Below the pieces are notes generated by a model that saw only the letters and a program-made list of their open reading frames with translations, had not been told where the DNA came from and made no database searches. From positions 1-45,383 of the forward strand of contig JALOOM010000027.1 in the NCBI GenBank assembly GCA_025454395.1: a stretch of DNA of 45,383 nucleotides, written 5' to 3'. The position numbers and the translations under genes were made by a program. Shown piece after piece: positions 1 through 9,294 of the stretch. The stretch's first letter is position 1, and every line of letters starts with the position of its first letter. The DNA comes from Elainella sp. Prado103 (GTDB lineage Bacteria; Cyanobacteriota; Cyanobacteriia; Elainellales; Elainellaceae).

Positions 1-34
1 CGAAGGGACTTGCAATCAAATCCTGGTTCGAAAG

Positions 35-74
35 CCCCTCGCCCGCTCTGGGAGAGGGGTTGGGGTGAGGGTAG
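35..74. repeat. GC-rich palindromic intergenic repeat (REP-like)
   Basis: A hairpin-forming stretch pairs CCCCTC (35-40) with GAGGGG (54-59) and continues into TTGGGGTGAGGG. This wording is familiar from dispersed intergenic repeats in many bacterial genomes. It lies 120 bp beyond the stop codon of the hemerythrin gene. No gene is supported in positions 1-193. Confidence 0.5.
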
Positions 75-153
75 TTTGAGTTTTGTCAGTCAATCAGGCA
101 AAATGATAGTAAACCCACCCCAATGCCCTACCGATCGATTTGCCCGATCGTTC

Positions 154-200
154 AGAAATCTACATCGTTTAGAAATCTACATCGTTTAGAAATCTACATT
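154..200. repeat. 17-bp tandem repeat, 2.7 copies
   Basis: The unit AGAAATCTACATCGTTT occurs at 154-170 and 171-187, with a partial copy at 188-200. The last partial copy runs into the stop codon and final Met codon of the hemerythrin gene on the minus strand, so repeat change here could touch that gene's C-terminus. Confidence 0.9.
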
Positions 201-1228
201 GATGCAGCTAGTTGCTGTTGCAATTTAGATTTTGCTTCTTTAAACTGAGTCGCCATCTGTTTGCTTTGCTCATCGCTACAATTATTGCGAATGGCTGCAA
301 ACATCGTGCTCTCTTCTTGTCGGACGTGATCCATGACGATATCTTTCAGACGATTCACTTGCTGCTTGAATTCCGAGCTGCCAGGATTCATGGATTTGAT
401 GGCATCCAGCATTACCTTCATTTCGGCTTGCTCATCGTAAAGCTCTTGGGTATCGCTTTCCCCATAGAAGGCACGGATCGCAGGATAAACAACCTGTTCC
501 TCAGCTTCAGCGTGAACGGTCAAATCCTTGTAGATCTGACCAAAATATTCTTGGATCTTCTGTGGATCGTTGCTGCTATCAATTTGCCCAAACAGTAAGT
601 TCACTTTTTGGTGATCCATGCGGATGATATCTTGAATTTTCATTTCATCATCCGTGCGGCTGACCACGCTCCCGGCAACCCCACTGAGGGCAGCAACGGC
701 ATCCTGTACTCTAGCCCAAATTCCCTGCTCAGCCTCTTTACCCGTGAGTTCGCGCACACCGAGCACTTCCAAAATCCCTTTAAGCTGCTCTTGGTGGGCT
801 CGGTTTTCAAAATTAGCTGTGTTCAGCGGCGTGATTGCGGCTTCCACATCTGCACCCACAACTTGGGCAGCTTTGTGAACAAGTAGACCACTCATGGTTT
901 GACCATGCTTAAGCAGCTCATGCTGAGCAAATTTTTCGTACAGTGATATCTCGGAACCCTGCATTAGCTTGCGTACTTTTTCAACCATTTCCCGCACAGT
1001 GGATTTTGGTTCTGACTGTACACCATACTGGACAATGACAGTTTCCAGGATTCCCATGTTCTTCTGGTCGTCATTAAGCATGTCTTGCAAATGCTTCTGG
1101 ATATCTCCATCATTGCATTCTTTTATGAGTAGCTGCTCATTCTCGATCAGCAATGCCTGCACTTCTTTCATGCTTGCCAGCTTCTCGCCGATCGCCATCC
1201 GTTTGGTATCATCAAGCGTTGTCACCAT
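194..1228 (-). CDS. Hemerythrin (HHE) domain protein
   Basis: This 344-residue protein probably binds a di-iron centre and senses or scavenges oxygen, NO or iron, as hemerythrin-domain proteins do; the exact role is unknown. The C-terminal half carries an HHE-type four-helix pattern: a metal-ligand His in RMDHQKV, then HAEAEEQVVYP, and a late His-containing helix (MDHVRQEE). The N-terminal 160 residues are another helical bundle that looks like a divergent second copy with fewer ligands. The ATG at 1228 is preferred because AGAGGAGA lies 7-15 bases upstream; a longer reading to 1357 adds a basic, cysteine-containing stretch with no such site. It is divergent from crtO. Family assignment is firm, function is inferred. 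Confidence 0.85.
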   Translation of the reverse strand: MVTTLDDTKRMAIGEKLASMKEVQALLIENEQLLIKECNDGDIQKHLQDMLNDDQKNMGILETVIVQYGVQSEPKSTVREMVEKVRKLMQGSEISLYEKFAQHELLKHGQTMSGLLVHKAAQVVGADVEAAITPLNTANFENRAHQEQLKGILEVLGVRELTGKEAEQGIWARVQDAVAALSGVAGSVVSRTDDEMKIQDIIRMDHQKVNLLFGQIDSSNDPQKIQEYFGQIYKDLTVHAEAEEQVVYPAIRAFYGESDTQELYDEQAEMKVMLDAIKSMNPGSSEFKQQVNRLKDIVMDHVRQEESTMFAAIRNNCSDEQSKQMATQFKEAKSKLQQQLAASM

Positions 1229-1670
1229 TGAAGTTCTCCTCTGATTTTTTGGTGGAACTGCCACTAGAATCACAGTGACACAATTGCCCGTTCTCTTCCT
1301 CTTTCGACAGGCATAACCTCGCAGGCTGATTGGTCTCAGTCCTGGTAATTGGGTCAATCCAGTTTGGCAATCGGGTCAATCAAGATCGCTGGGTCGGTGG
1401 AAATAGCAAATTTTCCAGTTGAAATTCCCTCTTGCGGCAGAGTGAGGGCACAATACTAATCCCTATTGTTTAGAAGTCACCGTGTTTAGATGTTTTCATC
1501 TATGCCTAGTTTTTAGTCCCGCAATATGCTCAAAGCTGGTTCTGTTCAGAGGTTGGTGAAGCAATCCTCTGTCTGCGAGGGCATTTAGATAGGGATCTTA
1601 GATAGGGCACTCGAATCCAAAGATTGGGTTAAGAAAAAGATTGGCTCAAGCTCAGAGTAAGGAAATAGAA
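1229..1670. promoter_or_regulatory. Divergent intergenic region, hemerythrin gene / crtO
   Basis: These 442 bp must hold the promoters of the two divergent genes. Visible inside are a short direct repeat (GGTAATTGGGTCAATC and GGCAATCGGGTCAATC, about 1345-1382) and a weak 5-bp inverted repeat, CCCTC/GAGGG, at 1427-1448. I see no confident -35/-10 pair, riboswitch or small gene. Confidence 0.4.
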
Positions 1671-3359
1671 ATGGAAAATTTTGATGTCATTATTATCGGC
1701 GCAGGACATAACGGCTTAGTCTGCGCTGCCTATCTGCTGAAAGCGGGTTATCGGGTTGCCTTACTTGAGAAACGCTCGGTTCCAGGGGGCGGCGCAACGA
1801 CTGAAGCGCTCTTACCTGATCAAGCACCTGGGTTTTATTTCAACCGTTGTGCGATCGATCATGAATTTATTCACTTGGGCCCGGTTGTTGAGGAATTAGA
1901 GCTAGAACGCTACGGTCTGGAATACCTGTATTGTGATCCAGTTGTTTTCTGTCCCCATCCAGATGGTAAATACTTCCTGGCCCATCGATCGGTTGAGAAA
2001 ACCTGCGCGGAAATTGCCCGCTTTCATAGCCGTGATGCTGAACGCTATCGGGAATTTATTGATTTTTGGCAGCGCCTGCTCAAAGGGATCATTCCGGTCT
2101 TTAATGCGCCTCCCAAATCGATTATTGACATTTTGGGGAACTATGATCTGGAGAAAATTAAAGATCTATTTTCCGTGTTAGGGGCACCTAATAAAACTTT
2201 GGATTTGGTTCGAACCCTTTTAACCAGCAATGAGGATATTTTAAACGAGTACTTTGATTCAGAATTCTTGAAAGCTCCCTTAGCCCGATTAGGATCTGAA
2301 TTGGGAGCGCCTCCCAGTCAAAAGAATCTGGCGATCGGAGCAATTATGATGGCAATGCGACATCATCCTGGTATGGCCCGGCCGCGCGGAGGGACAGGTG
2401 CTTTAGTACAGGCATTGCTCAAGTTAGTTCAGAGTCTAGGGGGACAGGTGCTGACCGATCAAGCGGTGCAGCGCATTTTGATCGATGATGGCCGAGCAGT
2501 GGGTGTACAGGTTGCTAACGGCCGCGAATATCGGGCTGAAAAAGCAGTGATCTCAAATATTGATGCCAGGCGAGTATTTTTGCAGCTCATCTCCCCGGAT
2601 GAGGTTGATGACGCGAATGCTAATTTGCGAGAACGGTTGGAGCGACGGATCGTCAATAATAATGAGACGATCCTGAAAATTGATTGTGCGTTGTCGGAAC
2701 CGCCCCGGTTCGAAGCCTATCAACATCAAGATCAGTACTTGATTGGCTCCGTATTAATTGCAGATTCAGTGAAGCAAGTAGAGCTGGCCCATAGCGAACC
2801 CAGTATTGGTCGGATTCCCGATACCGATCCTTCTTTTTATGCCGTTGTGCCAACGGTGCTTGATCCTTCGATGGCTCCTCCGGGGCAGCATACACTGTGG
2901 ATTGAATTTTTCGCCCCTTACCAAATTGAGAACCGTCAGGATGGTGTAAAGGGAACAGGCTGGACAGATGAGTTGAAAAACCAGGTTGCTGATCGCGTCA
3001 TTGATAAATTGGCTGAATACGCTCCGAACATTAAGCAATCTATCATTGCTCGTCATGTTGAGAGTCCTGCCGAGCTGGGTGAACGGCTGGGAGCTTACAA
3101 AGGGAATTACTACCATATCGATATGACGTTAGAGCAAATGGTGTTTTTCCGTCCTTTGCCAGAGCTGGCTAATTACAAAACACCGATCGACGGATTATAT
3201 TTGACAGGAGCAGGCACGCATCCGGGTGGCTCGATTTCTGGGATGCCCGGTCGCAATTGTGCCAGAGTATTTCTCAATGACCATCGATCGCTGATTGATA
3301 AAGTGAAGCAAGTGGGTGAATCGATGCAATCGAGTATGGGTTCTTTGTTCAAAAGCTAA
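1671..3359 (+). CDS. crtO: CrtO-type beta-carotene ketolase
   Basis: It is predicted to add the 4-keto group to beta-carotene, giving echinenone and, where both rings are used, canthaxanthin, at photosynthetic membranes. The 562-residue protein starts with an FAD-binding Rossmann segment (IIIGAGHNGLVCAAYLL, then LLEKR about 20 residues on). It carries the family signature FNRCAIDHEFI near residue 60 and ends with the phytoene-desaturase-like signature LTGAGTHPGGSISGMPGRN. From memory it aligns along its whole length with Synechocystis CrtO, not with the unrelated small ketolase CrtW. The ATG at 1671 is chosen because AAGGAA precedes it; a TTG at 1641 is possible. Only 19 bp separate it from the next gene, suggesting co-transcription. 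Confidence 0.9.
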   Translation: MENFDVIIIGAGHNGLVCAAYLLKAGYRVALLEKRSVPGGGATTEALLPDQAPGFYFNRCAIDHEFIHLGPVVEELELERYGLEYLYCDPVVFCPHPDGKYFLAHRSVEKTCAEIARFHSRDAERYREFIDFWQRLLKGIIPVFNAPPKSIIDILGNYDLEKIKDLFSVLGAPNKTLDLVRTLLTSNEDILNEYFDSEFLKAPLARLGSELGAPPSQKNLAIGAIMMAMRHHPGMARPRGGTGALVQALLKLVQSLGGQVLTDQAVQRILIDDGRAVGVQVANGREYRAEKAVISNIDARRVFLQLISPDEVDDANANLRERLERRIVNNNETILKIDCALSEPPRFEAYQHQDQYLIGSVLIADSVKQVELAHSEPSIGRIPDTDPSFYAVVPTVLDPSMAPPGQHTLWIEFFAPYQIENRQDGVKGTGWTDELKNQVADRVIDKLAEYAPNIKQSIIARHVESPAELGERLGAYKGNYYHIDMTLEQMVFFRPLPELANYKTPIDGLYLTGAGTHPGGSISGMPGRNCARVFLNDHRSLIDKVKQVGESMQSSMGSLFKS

Positions 3360-3378
3360 TTTGCTGATCAAGTGAACG

Positions 3379-4644
3379 ATGTTGAGATCGCTCGATCGAT
3401 CAAAAGGTAGGTTTGGTTCGGTGGAAGACATCACAAAAAGCCAGCCAGAACAGCATCCGCATCTGGCAATGGAGCGGGATCAAGGAATGAAGCGGGATCG
3501 GGATGATCGTCCCCAAGTGTTAATTCTGGGTGGACAAGGCAGAATCGGCCAGAGTGTTGCTGCTGATCTATTACGGCATACAAGGGCTCAGTTGCTGTTA
3601 ACGAGCCGCACTCAACAGTCGGATCGGCAGTCGGAACAGATGCGCTTAGTGACGGTTGATTTGGCTGATCACTTAACGTTGCGTCGGTTGATCGCAGAGA
3701 GTCAACTTGTGATTCACTGCGCCGGGCCGTTTCGCTATCGAGATACTCGGGTGCTGGAGTTCTGCATTGAATGCGGCGTGAATTATCTGGATGTCAGCGA
3801 TGATCGTACCTTCACCCAGAGAGCAATGCAGCATCAAGCTGCCGCAACCGATGCTGGTGTAACTGCCATTGTTAATACGGGCGTATTTCCTGGCATTTCC
3901 AATAGCTTGGTACGCTTGGGAGTGGAGCAACTGGATCAGTTAGATCGGATCCATCTCAGCTATGTGGTGGCAGGTTCCGGTGGGGCTGGGAAAACGGTGA
4001 TGCGAACTACCTTTTTAGGCTTGCAGCATCCCTTTACAGTTTTTCGGGGTGGCGAGTGGCAAACGGTGCGGCCCTATACTGAGCCAGAGCAGGTTGAATT
4101 TCCGCCCCCCTATGGACGATCGACCGTCTACTGGTTTGATATGCCGGAAACCTTGACCTTAGCCCATAGCTTTCCTGCCCAGACGGTAATCACCAAATTT
4201 GGATCCGTACCTTCCTTATATAATTACCTGACCTGGCTAACAGCTCGCTTTCCAGCATCGGTGATCCAAGACTCGCGTTCTGTTGAATTCTTAGCTACGG
4301 TCAGTCATCGAATGACCCAGATTAGCGATCGGTTGACTGGGATTGGGGTAGCGATGCGAGCAGCCGTTTATGGTGAAAAGCGAGGGCAAAAGGGTTACTA
4401 TTGGGCGACATTTAGCCATCCCAATACAGCGGTGGCGGCGGGGCAAGGAACGGGTAGTATTGCCCAGAGTTTGCTCTCTGGAACATTGCACCATCCCGGA
4501 GTTTGGGCCGTTGAGCAGGCCCTGCCGACCATACTTTTTCAACAGACTTTACAGGAGCGTGGGTTAGCGATCCATCAGGGCTGGCAACCCGTAGGAGAAA
4601 ATCCCAGGGCTCTTCAGGATTCAGCCGATCCGCTCAGCAATTGA
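3379..4644 (+). CDS. Saccharopine-dehydrogenase-like NADP-binding reductase
   Basis: This protein of up to 421 residues has an N-terminal NAD(P)-binding fold (VLILGGQGRIGQSVAADLL near residue 46) followed by HCAGPF and a GVNYLDVSDD segment, typical of the saccharopine dehydrogenase / trans-acting enoyl reductase superfamily. The substrate cannot be read from sequence; members act on amino-acid adducts, lipids or terpenoid-like substrates. Its position directly behind crtO suggests, but does not prove, a link to carotenoid or membrane metabolism. The start is uncertain: ATGs at 3379, 3469 and 3487 all precede the fold, and the first 40 residues are polar and repetitive. The last 11 bp overlap the tail of the convergent GGDEF-EAL gene. 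Confidence 0.75.
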   Translation: MLRSLDRSKGRFGSVEDITKSQPEQHPHLAMERDQGMKRDRDDRPQVLILGGQGRIGQSVAADLLRHTRAQLLLTSRTQQSDRQSEQMRLVTVDLADHLTLRRLIAESQLVIHCAGPFRYRDTRVLEFCIECGVNYLDVSDDRTFTQRAMQHQAAATDAGVTAIVNTGVFPGISNSLVRLGVEQLDQLDRIHLSYVVAGSGGAGKTVMRTTFLGLQHPFTVFRGGEWQTVRPYTEPEQVEFPPPYGRSTVYWFDMPETLTLAHSFPAQTVITKFGSVPSLYNYLTWLTARFPASVIQDSRSVEFLATVSHRMTQISDRLTGIGVAMRAAVYGEKRGQKGYYWATFSHPNTAVAAGQGTGSIAQSLLSGTLHHPGVWAVEQALPTILFQQTLQERGLAIHQGWQPVGENPRALQDSADPLSN

Positions 4645-6400
4645 GTTGGTAGGGCGTACGAATAAGCTGCGTGGCAGCGTCGCTATCTAAAGGGCGAGAG
4701 AAGAGATAACCTTGGACAAAATTACAACCCAACTCCTGCAACACCTTAAATTGCTCAGGAGTCTCAACCCCTTCTGCGACGACATCCATGCCTAAACTAT
4801 GGGCCAGCGTAATGATCATTTTGATGGTTTCCAAATTACGCCCGGAGTAAAGATCGGTACGTTGAATAAATGAACGATCGATTTTGAGAATGTCAATCGG
4901 AAACTCATGGAGGCGGCTGAGGGAAGAATAGCCTGTGCCAAAGTCATCAATGCAGAGTTGGATGCCCAAATCTTTCAGTTGAGACAAGGTTTCAATTTGG
5001 GTATTGTTGTTGTCGAGTAGATAACTTTCCGTAATTTCCAACTTTAATGACTCGCCGCTTAAGCCAGTTGCTGCTAAAGCATTGCGAATGCCATCCACTA
5101 AATTAAGCTGTTGAAGTTGAACGATCGAAAAATTAATATTAATTTTGAGTTGATGCCACTCAGGAAATTGCTGCTGCCAAGTGTGTAACTGCCGACAGGC
5201 AGCTTCAAATACCCACCACCCTAGCGGCACGACCAAGTGGGTTTCTTCGGCAAGTGGGATAAAGCGGCTGGGTGAAATCAATCCTTGTAACGGGTGTCTC
5301 CAACGAACCAATGCCTCAAAACTATTGAGTTGTTTGCTCTCGGTGACAATGATCGGTTGATAGTATAAGCTCAGTTCATCGTGACTGATGGCCCGGCGCA
5401 GCTCCGTTTCTAACTCCAAATACTCCTTAGCCCGAATGTGCATGATGGGATCAAACACCTCAAACCGTCCCTTGCCCCGAGCCTTGGCACAGTACATGGC
5501 CATATCAGCATCCCGGAGCAATTCTTCGGGGCGATCGTACTGCCGTCCATTCAGTGAATTGATGGTAATGCCAATGCTGGCCTCGGAGAAAATCTCAATG
5601 CCATCCAAAGTGAAAGGCTGACTTAACTGCTGCTGCATCTTTTCGGCCATGGCAGTTGCTTCTGATAAGCCTGCAATATGTTCCAGAACGATCGCGAACT
5701 CGTCACCCCCCAGTCGAGCGATTCCATCTCCCGCTCGTAAACAACCTTGCAGCCGTTGTGCTACCTGCTGAAGCAGTCGATCCCCCATCACATGACCTAA
5801 ACTGTCATTAATTAACTTAAATCGATCGAGATCGATAAATAAGACCGCATAGAGGCTGTTTGATTGACGCTGCCGCTCGATCAGTTGGGACAGACGCTGC
5901 AGGAGCCAGATCCGATTTGGTAGCCCGGTTAAGCTATCATGATAGGCTACTCGTAATAAATCTTGTTGAGCTTGCTGGAGCTGTTGCTGCTTTTCCCGTA
6001 CCTGTTTGACAAACTCTAGGGTTTTTTGAATAGTCACTTCTAGATCTTGAAAGTCAAGGGGTTTCGTTAAAAAATCAAATGCTCCTTGATTCATCGCTTT
6101 ACGAATATTTTGCATATCGCCATAAGCAGACATTACCACTGCTTTCAGAGATTGATCGATTCCTGCCAGATGGGTTAATAGAGTGAGTCCATCCATTTCA
6201 GGCATATTGATATCAGTCAGTACCATATCGACTTGATCATCCGCTTGAAGACGATCGAGCGCCTCGACCCCGTCTGCTGCAAATAAAAAGTCCAATTCCT
6301 TCGCTTTAATTTTCTTGCGAAACCGTTGTCGAATGAGACGCTCTAATTCCAGTTCATCATCAACAACTAAAATTTTTGCAGGGGTCATATCGCTTTTCAT
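4634..6400 (-). CDS. Response regulator with GGDEF and EAL domains
   Basis: This 588-residue cytoplasmic protein should make and/or break cyclic di-GMP under phosphorelay control. Residues 8-125 form a receiver with phospho-acceptor Asp63 (VLTDINMP) and the conserved Lys in FLTKP. A GGDEF domain follows (about 155-320) with intact GGDEF and an RAGD inhibitory site five residues before it. The EAL domain (about 335-585) keeps EALVRW, EITES, IDDFGTGYSSL, AEGVET and QGYLFSRPL, so both activities could be real. The receiver and GGDEF parts are closely similar to the next gene on the same strand, pointing to duplication. Its start is 192 bp from the stop of that gene. Which activity dominates cannot be told from sequence. 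Confidence 0.92.
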   Translation of the reverse strand: MKSDMTPAKILVVDDELELERLIRQRFRKKIKAKELDFLFAADGVEALDRLQADDQVDMVLTDINMPEMDGLTLLTHLAGIDQSLKAVVMSAYGDMQNIRKAMNQGAFDFLTKPLDFQDLEVTIQKTLEFVKQVREKQQQLQQAQQDLLRVAYHDSLTGLPNRIWLLQRLSQLIERQRQSNSLYAVLFIDLDRFKLINDSLGHVMGDRLLQQVAQRLQGCLRAGDGIARLGGDEFAIVLEHIAGLSEATAMAEKMQQQLSQPFTLDGIEIFSEASIGITINSLNGRQYDRPEELLRDADMAMYCAKARGKGRFEVFDPIMHIRAKEYLELETELRRAISHDELSLYYQPIIVTESKQLNSFEALVRWRHPLQGLISPSRFIPLAEETHLVVPLGWWVFEAACRQLHTWQQQFPEWHQLKININFSIVQLQQLNLVDGIRNALAATGLSGESLKLEITESYLLDNNNTQIETLSQLKDLGIQLCIDDFGTGYSSLSRLHEFPIDILKIDRSFIQRTDLYSGRNLETIKMIITLAHSLGMDVVAEGVETPEQFKVLQELGCNFVQGYLFSRPLDSDAATQLIRTPYQLNC

Positions 6401-6592
6401 TGTGCGGATCTATTCCATACACCGAGGTTAATCACTCGACTGTGGATACGCTCGGGTTCATCCTTGTCTAAACGCGCTTCCAACGCTGTGCTTAGATTGA
6501 TCATCGATTTTAGGCAAGGCTCGAAAGACTCAGCAAAGCTAACGCTTGGGGCACTCAATGAGCATTCGGTCTACCCTGCAACTTGGGGTAAC

Positions 6593-7585
6593 CTACTCAG
6601 TCGGCAAGTTGGCGGGAATCAAGTGGGTTTTCTTGTCGTTGGCTGCCAGCATTTGGGGGTCAAAAATGCGGAAACAGCCCTTACCTTGAGCTTTGGCACA
6701 ATACATCGCAACATCAGCATTTTGCAATAATTCTTCTGGAGAACGATAGTTTTGATCATTCCAAGTGATGCCAATACTGGCTCCTGTTTGTACTGAGTGT
6801 CCTTCCAGCATAAACGGCTGATGCAGTTGATCCTGAATGCGTTGGGCAACTGCAACTGCTTCCGAAATGTCAGCGATTCCTTCCAGAATGATCGCAAACT
6901 CATCCCCTCCTAACCGCGCAATGCCATCTCCTTCCCGCAGGCAGCTTTGTAGTCGCTGAGATACCCGCAGCAGTAAAGCATCTCCAATCAGGTGCCCTAG
7001 CGTATCATTGACTTGCTTAAAATAATCCAGATCGACAAATAAAACGGCATAAAACTCAGGCCGTTGGGGGCGTTCGAGCAGTCTCCGCAGTCGTTGCATC
7101 AGCCAACTGCGATTGGGTAGTCCGGTCAAGCTATCTGAATAGGCTGCCCGCAATAAGGAACGTTGAGTTTCTTGAATTTTCTGCTGTTGGTTGCGAGTCT
7201 GTTGGACAAAGGTGAGTGCCTTCTGAAGGGTTGTTTCCAGATCGTGAAAATCGATCGGCTTGGTGAGAAAATCAAAGGCACCATAGTTCATAGCGCGACG
7301 AATTTTAGGTAGATCGCTGTAGGCTGACATGACCACAGCGCGCAGGCTACGATCCATCTGGGCGAGATGTTCCAGGAGCGTCAGTCCATCCATATTGGGC
7401 ATGCTGATATCCGTGAGCACGATATCTACCTGGGCATCAGCTTGGAGTCGATCAAGTGCTTCAACGCCATCAGCCGCAAATACAAACTTAAGTTCATCAG
7501 CTTTAATTTGTTTACGAAAGCGCTGCTGAATGAGCCTTGCTAACTCCAGTTCATCATCAACCACCAAAATCTTTGCAGAAGACAT
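6593..7585 (-). CDS. Response regulator with GGDEF domain (diguanylate cyclase)
   Basis: This 330-residue protein is predicted to synthesise c-di-GMP when its receiver is phosphorylated, in the manner of PleD or WspR. The receiver keeps Asp59 (VLTDISMP) and FLTKP; the GGDEF motif is intact, with an REGD inhibitory site five residues upstream. It ends about 15 residues after the GGDEF domain, with no EAL domain, although its first 300 residues closely parallel the GGDEF-EAL neighbour. The ATG at 7585 puts the receiver start at residue 5, as usual; an upstream reading to 7684 adds a cysteine-rich stretch unlike the family. It lies between the GGDEF-EAL gene and a REC-histidine kinase on the same strand, a plausible operon although gaps are about 200 bp. 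Confidence 0.92.
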   Translation of the reverse strand: MSSAKILVVDDELELARLIQQRFRKQIKADELKFVFAADGVEALDRLQADAQVDIVLTDISMPNMDGLTLLEHLAQMDRSLRAVVMSAYSDLPKIRRAMNYGAFDFLTKPIDFHDLETTLQKALTFVQQTRNQQQKIQETQRSLLRAAYSDSLTGLPNRSWLMQRLRRLLERPQRPEFYAVLFVDLDYFKQVNDTLGHLIGDALLLRVSQRLQSCLREGDGIARLGGDEFAIILEGIADISEAVAVAQRIQDQLHQPFMLEGHSVQTGASIGITWNDQNYRSPEELLQNADVAMYCAKAQGKGCFRIFDPQMLAANDKKTHLIPANLPTE

Positions 7586-7769
7586 ATTTACTAATCTCGT
7601 TAGAAAATGACAGCCTGGCAACAGAGGAAATCTACAGTATAAAACTAAGCACCGATGGCATAGAGCTAAATCTATAACACTCAAAAAACTGCCGTTTCTT
7701 CTAGTTCGCGTTTTTCCGAGTACCGATCTAGCGGTATTTGGTTTAGTTCACCAGGGCGTTGGGAAACCT

Positions 7770-7802
7770 GTGGAATTAAAGTGGAATTAAAGTGGAATTA
7801 AA
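7770..7802. repeat. 11-bp tandem repeat, 3 copies
   Basis: GTGGAATTAAA is repeated exactly three times. The third copy overlaps the stop codon of the adjacent REC-histidine kinase (minus strand), so the repeat supplies the gene's last bases. Confidence 0.95.
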
Positions 7803-9096
7803 TGGGTAGCGTGATGGCAAATTCCGTAAAATCACCCGGCTCAGAATGCATGACTAAGGCTCCGCCATGTTGCCCAACAATCACGTCGTAGCTGATGGAT
7901 AGCCCTAAGCCGGTGCCATCGTTTGCTTTAGTGGTGAAAAAGGGGTCAAAAATTTTAGCTTGAATGTCTGAGGGAACCCCGATGCCGTTATCTCGGACTG
8001 TGATCAGGACATGATTGCCGCAGTTCTGGGTTGAAATCTGTAGCCTCGGCACAAAACTTTCTCCCGCCTGCAATTTCTGCTGCGACAGCGCATAAAACGC
8101 ATTGTCAAGGAGATTGATAAATGCACGAATCAGATCGCCTGAAGAACCCTGAATAGGGGGGATCGTAGCATCATAATCCACCTGAACTGCCACCTCTAGG
8201 TTTGAAAATTGGGTTCGGCAGTTGTGATAAGACAAGCTGATAGCCTCTTGTACCAAGCCATTTAGCTCAAATGATTGCAACCCACTATGGTCTGCCCGCA
8301 CATGTTGCATCATGTTAGCGATCACTTGTTCTGCTCGTTTTCCATGCTGATGGATCGCTTGGGCATTGCCACGAATTTCATCCAACAGGTCTTGAAATTC
8401 TCCTAATGCTGCGGACTCAACTGAATCAGGATGGGTTTGCAGATGGGTTTGCAGATGGGTTTGCAGATCTGCCGCCAGTTCATCAAGTAGTTCGATTGAT
8501 CCCTCCGCATAGTTGTTGACAAAATTCAGTGGATTCCGCAATTCATGTGCGATCCCAGCCATTAGTGCCCCTAGAGAAGCTAGCTTCTCTTTCATCACCA
8601 TCTGAGCTTGGGTTTCTCGCAATTCTTGCAGTGTTTTTGTCAGCTCCGCTTCTACTTGCTGTCGATGTTGCACTTCTTCCGCTAAACGTAGATTTTGTTC
8701 ATGTAATGAAACATTGAGCTGACGAATTTGCAAATGGGTTTTAACCCGCGCCAACACCTCTTCCTGCTGAAACGGTTTGGTAATATAGTCTACCCCGCCC
8801 ATCGTGAATGCCTTCACTTTATCAGCTACGGTATTCAATGCGCTGAGAAAAATAATGGGAATTTCTTGCGTCGTTGAATTGGCTTTGAGGGACTGGCAAA
8901 CCTGATAGCCATCGGGATCGGGCATCATGATATCTAACAGAATTAAATCGGGTGGATCTAACTTTGCGGCATCCAATGCCAACCGACCATTTAAAACTTT
9001 TCGAACCTTATATCCTTCAGCAATTAAGATGTTGGATAAAAGGCGCAGATTGTCGGGTTTATCATCAACAACCAGAATGTTTTCTCTAGGGGACAT
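7798..9096 (-). CDS. REC-histidine kinase (receiver at N-terminus)
   Basis: This soluble 432-residue kinase begins with a receiver (Asp55 in LILLDIMMPD, Lys in YITKPF), then a coiled coil (about 125-170), an H-box with His184 (GIAHELRNPLNFVNN) and an HATPase domain keeping LLDNAFYAL, DNGIGVP and GTGLGLSI. The layout is common in cyanobacteria: the receiver probably takes phosphate from an upstream kinase and adjusts this one's activity. A perfect 12-bp x 3 repeat encodes LQTH units at about 211-222, between the H-box helices. The start is uncertain: ATG at 9096 places the receiver at the usual distance, while an in-frame ATG at 9123 would add nine residues. It lies upstream of the two GGDEF regulators and could be their phosphodonor, which is inference. 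Confidence 0.9.
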   Translation of the reverse strand: MSPRENILVVDDKPDNLRLLSNILIAEGYKVRKVLNGRLALDAAKLDPPDLILLDIMMPDPDGYQVCQSLKANSTTQEIPIIFLSALNTVADKVKAFTMGGVDYITKPFQQEEVLARVKTHLQIRQLNVSLHEQNLRLAEEVQHRQQVEAELTKTLQELRETQAQMVMKEKLASLGALMAGIAHELRNPLNFVNNYAEGSIELLDELAADLQTHLQTHLQTHPDSVESAALGEFQDLLDEIRGNAQAIHQHGKRAEQVIANMMQHVRADHSGLQSFELNGLVQEAISLSYHNCRTQFSNLEVAVQVDYDATIPPIQGSSGDLIRAFINLLDNAFYALSQQKLQAGESFVPRLQISTQNCGNHVLITVRDNGIGVPSDIQAKIFDPFFTTKANDGTGLGLSISYDVIVGQHGGALVMHSEPGDFTEFAITLPI

Positions 9097-9202
9097 GATT
9101 GTTTTACTTACTTCAGGGGACATCAACTACCGCTGAATTAACATCTAACTTACTGCAAATTTGGACGGCTCAAATCCTGCTGTTAGTTTACCCACTGGTT
9201 CA

Positions 9203-9244
9203 TTCTGGCTCATCCATTTTGGCTCATCCATTCTGGCTGATCGA
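9203..9244. repeat. 14-bp tandem repeat, 3 imperfect copies
   Basis: TTCTGGCTCATCCA, TTTTGGCTCATCCA and TTCTGGCTGATCGA follow each other directly in the region between the divergent kinases. Confidence 0.85.
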
Positions 9245-9294
9245 CTTCAGGTTTGGATAACGGTTGATCCCTGCTCCCTCACTGCCCAGAGAAA

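Noticed and set aside
20-50. TGGTTCGAAAGCC looks like the T-loop of a tRNA
   Set aside because: The flanking bases do not form a 5-bp T-stem and no acceptor, D or anticodon arm precedes it within the window.
1-189. Open frame from the left edge giving a PRPLWERGWGEG-like peptide
   Set aside because: This peptide is the usual translation of the dispersed palindromic repeat; no supporting gene is visible.
1641-1670. TTG start extending crtO by 10 residues
   Set aside because: The ATG at 1671 has a better ribosome site and begins directly at the FAD-binding fold, as in related proteins.
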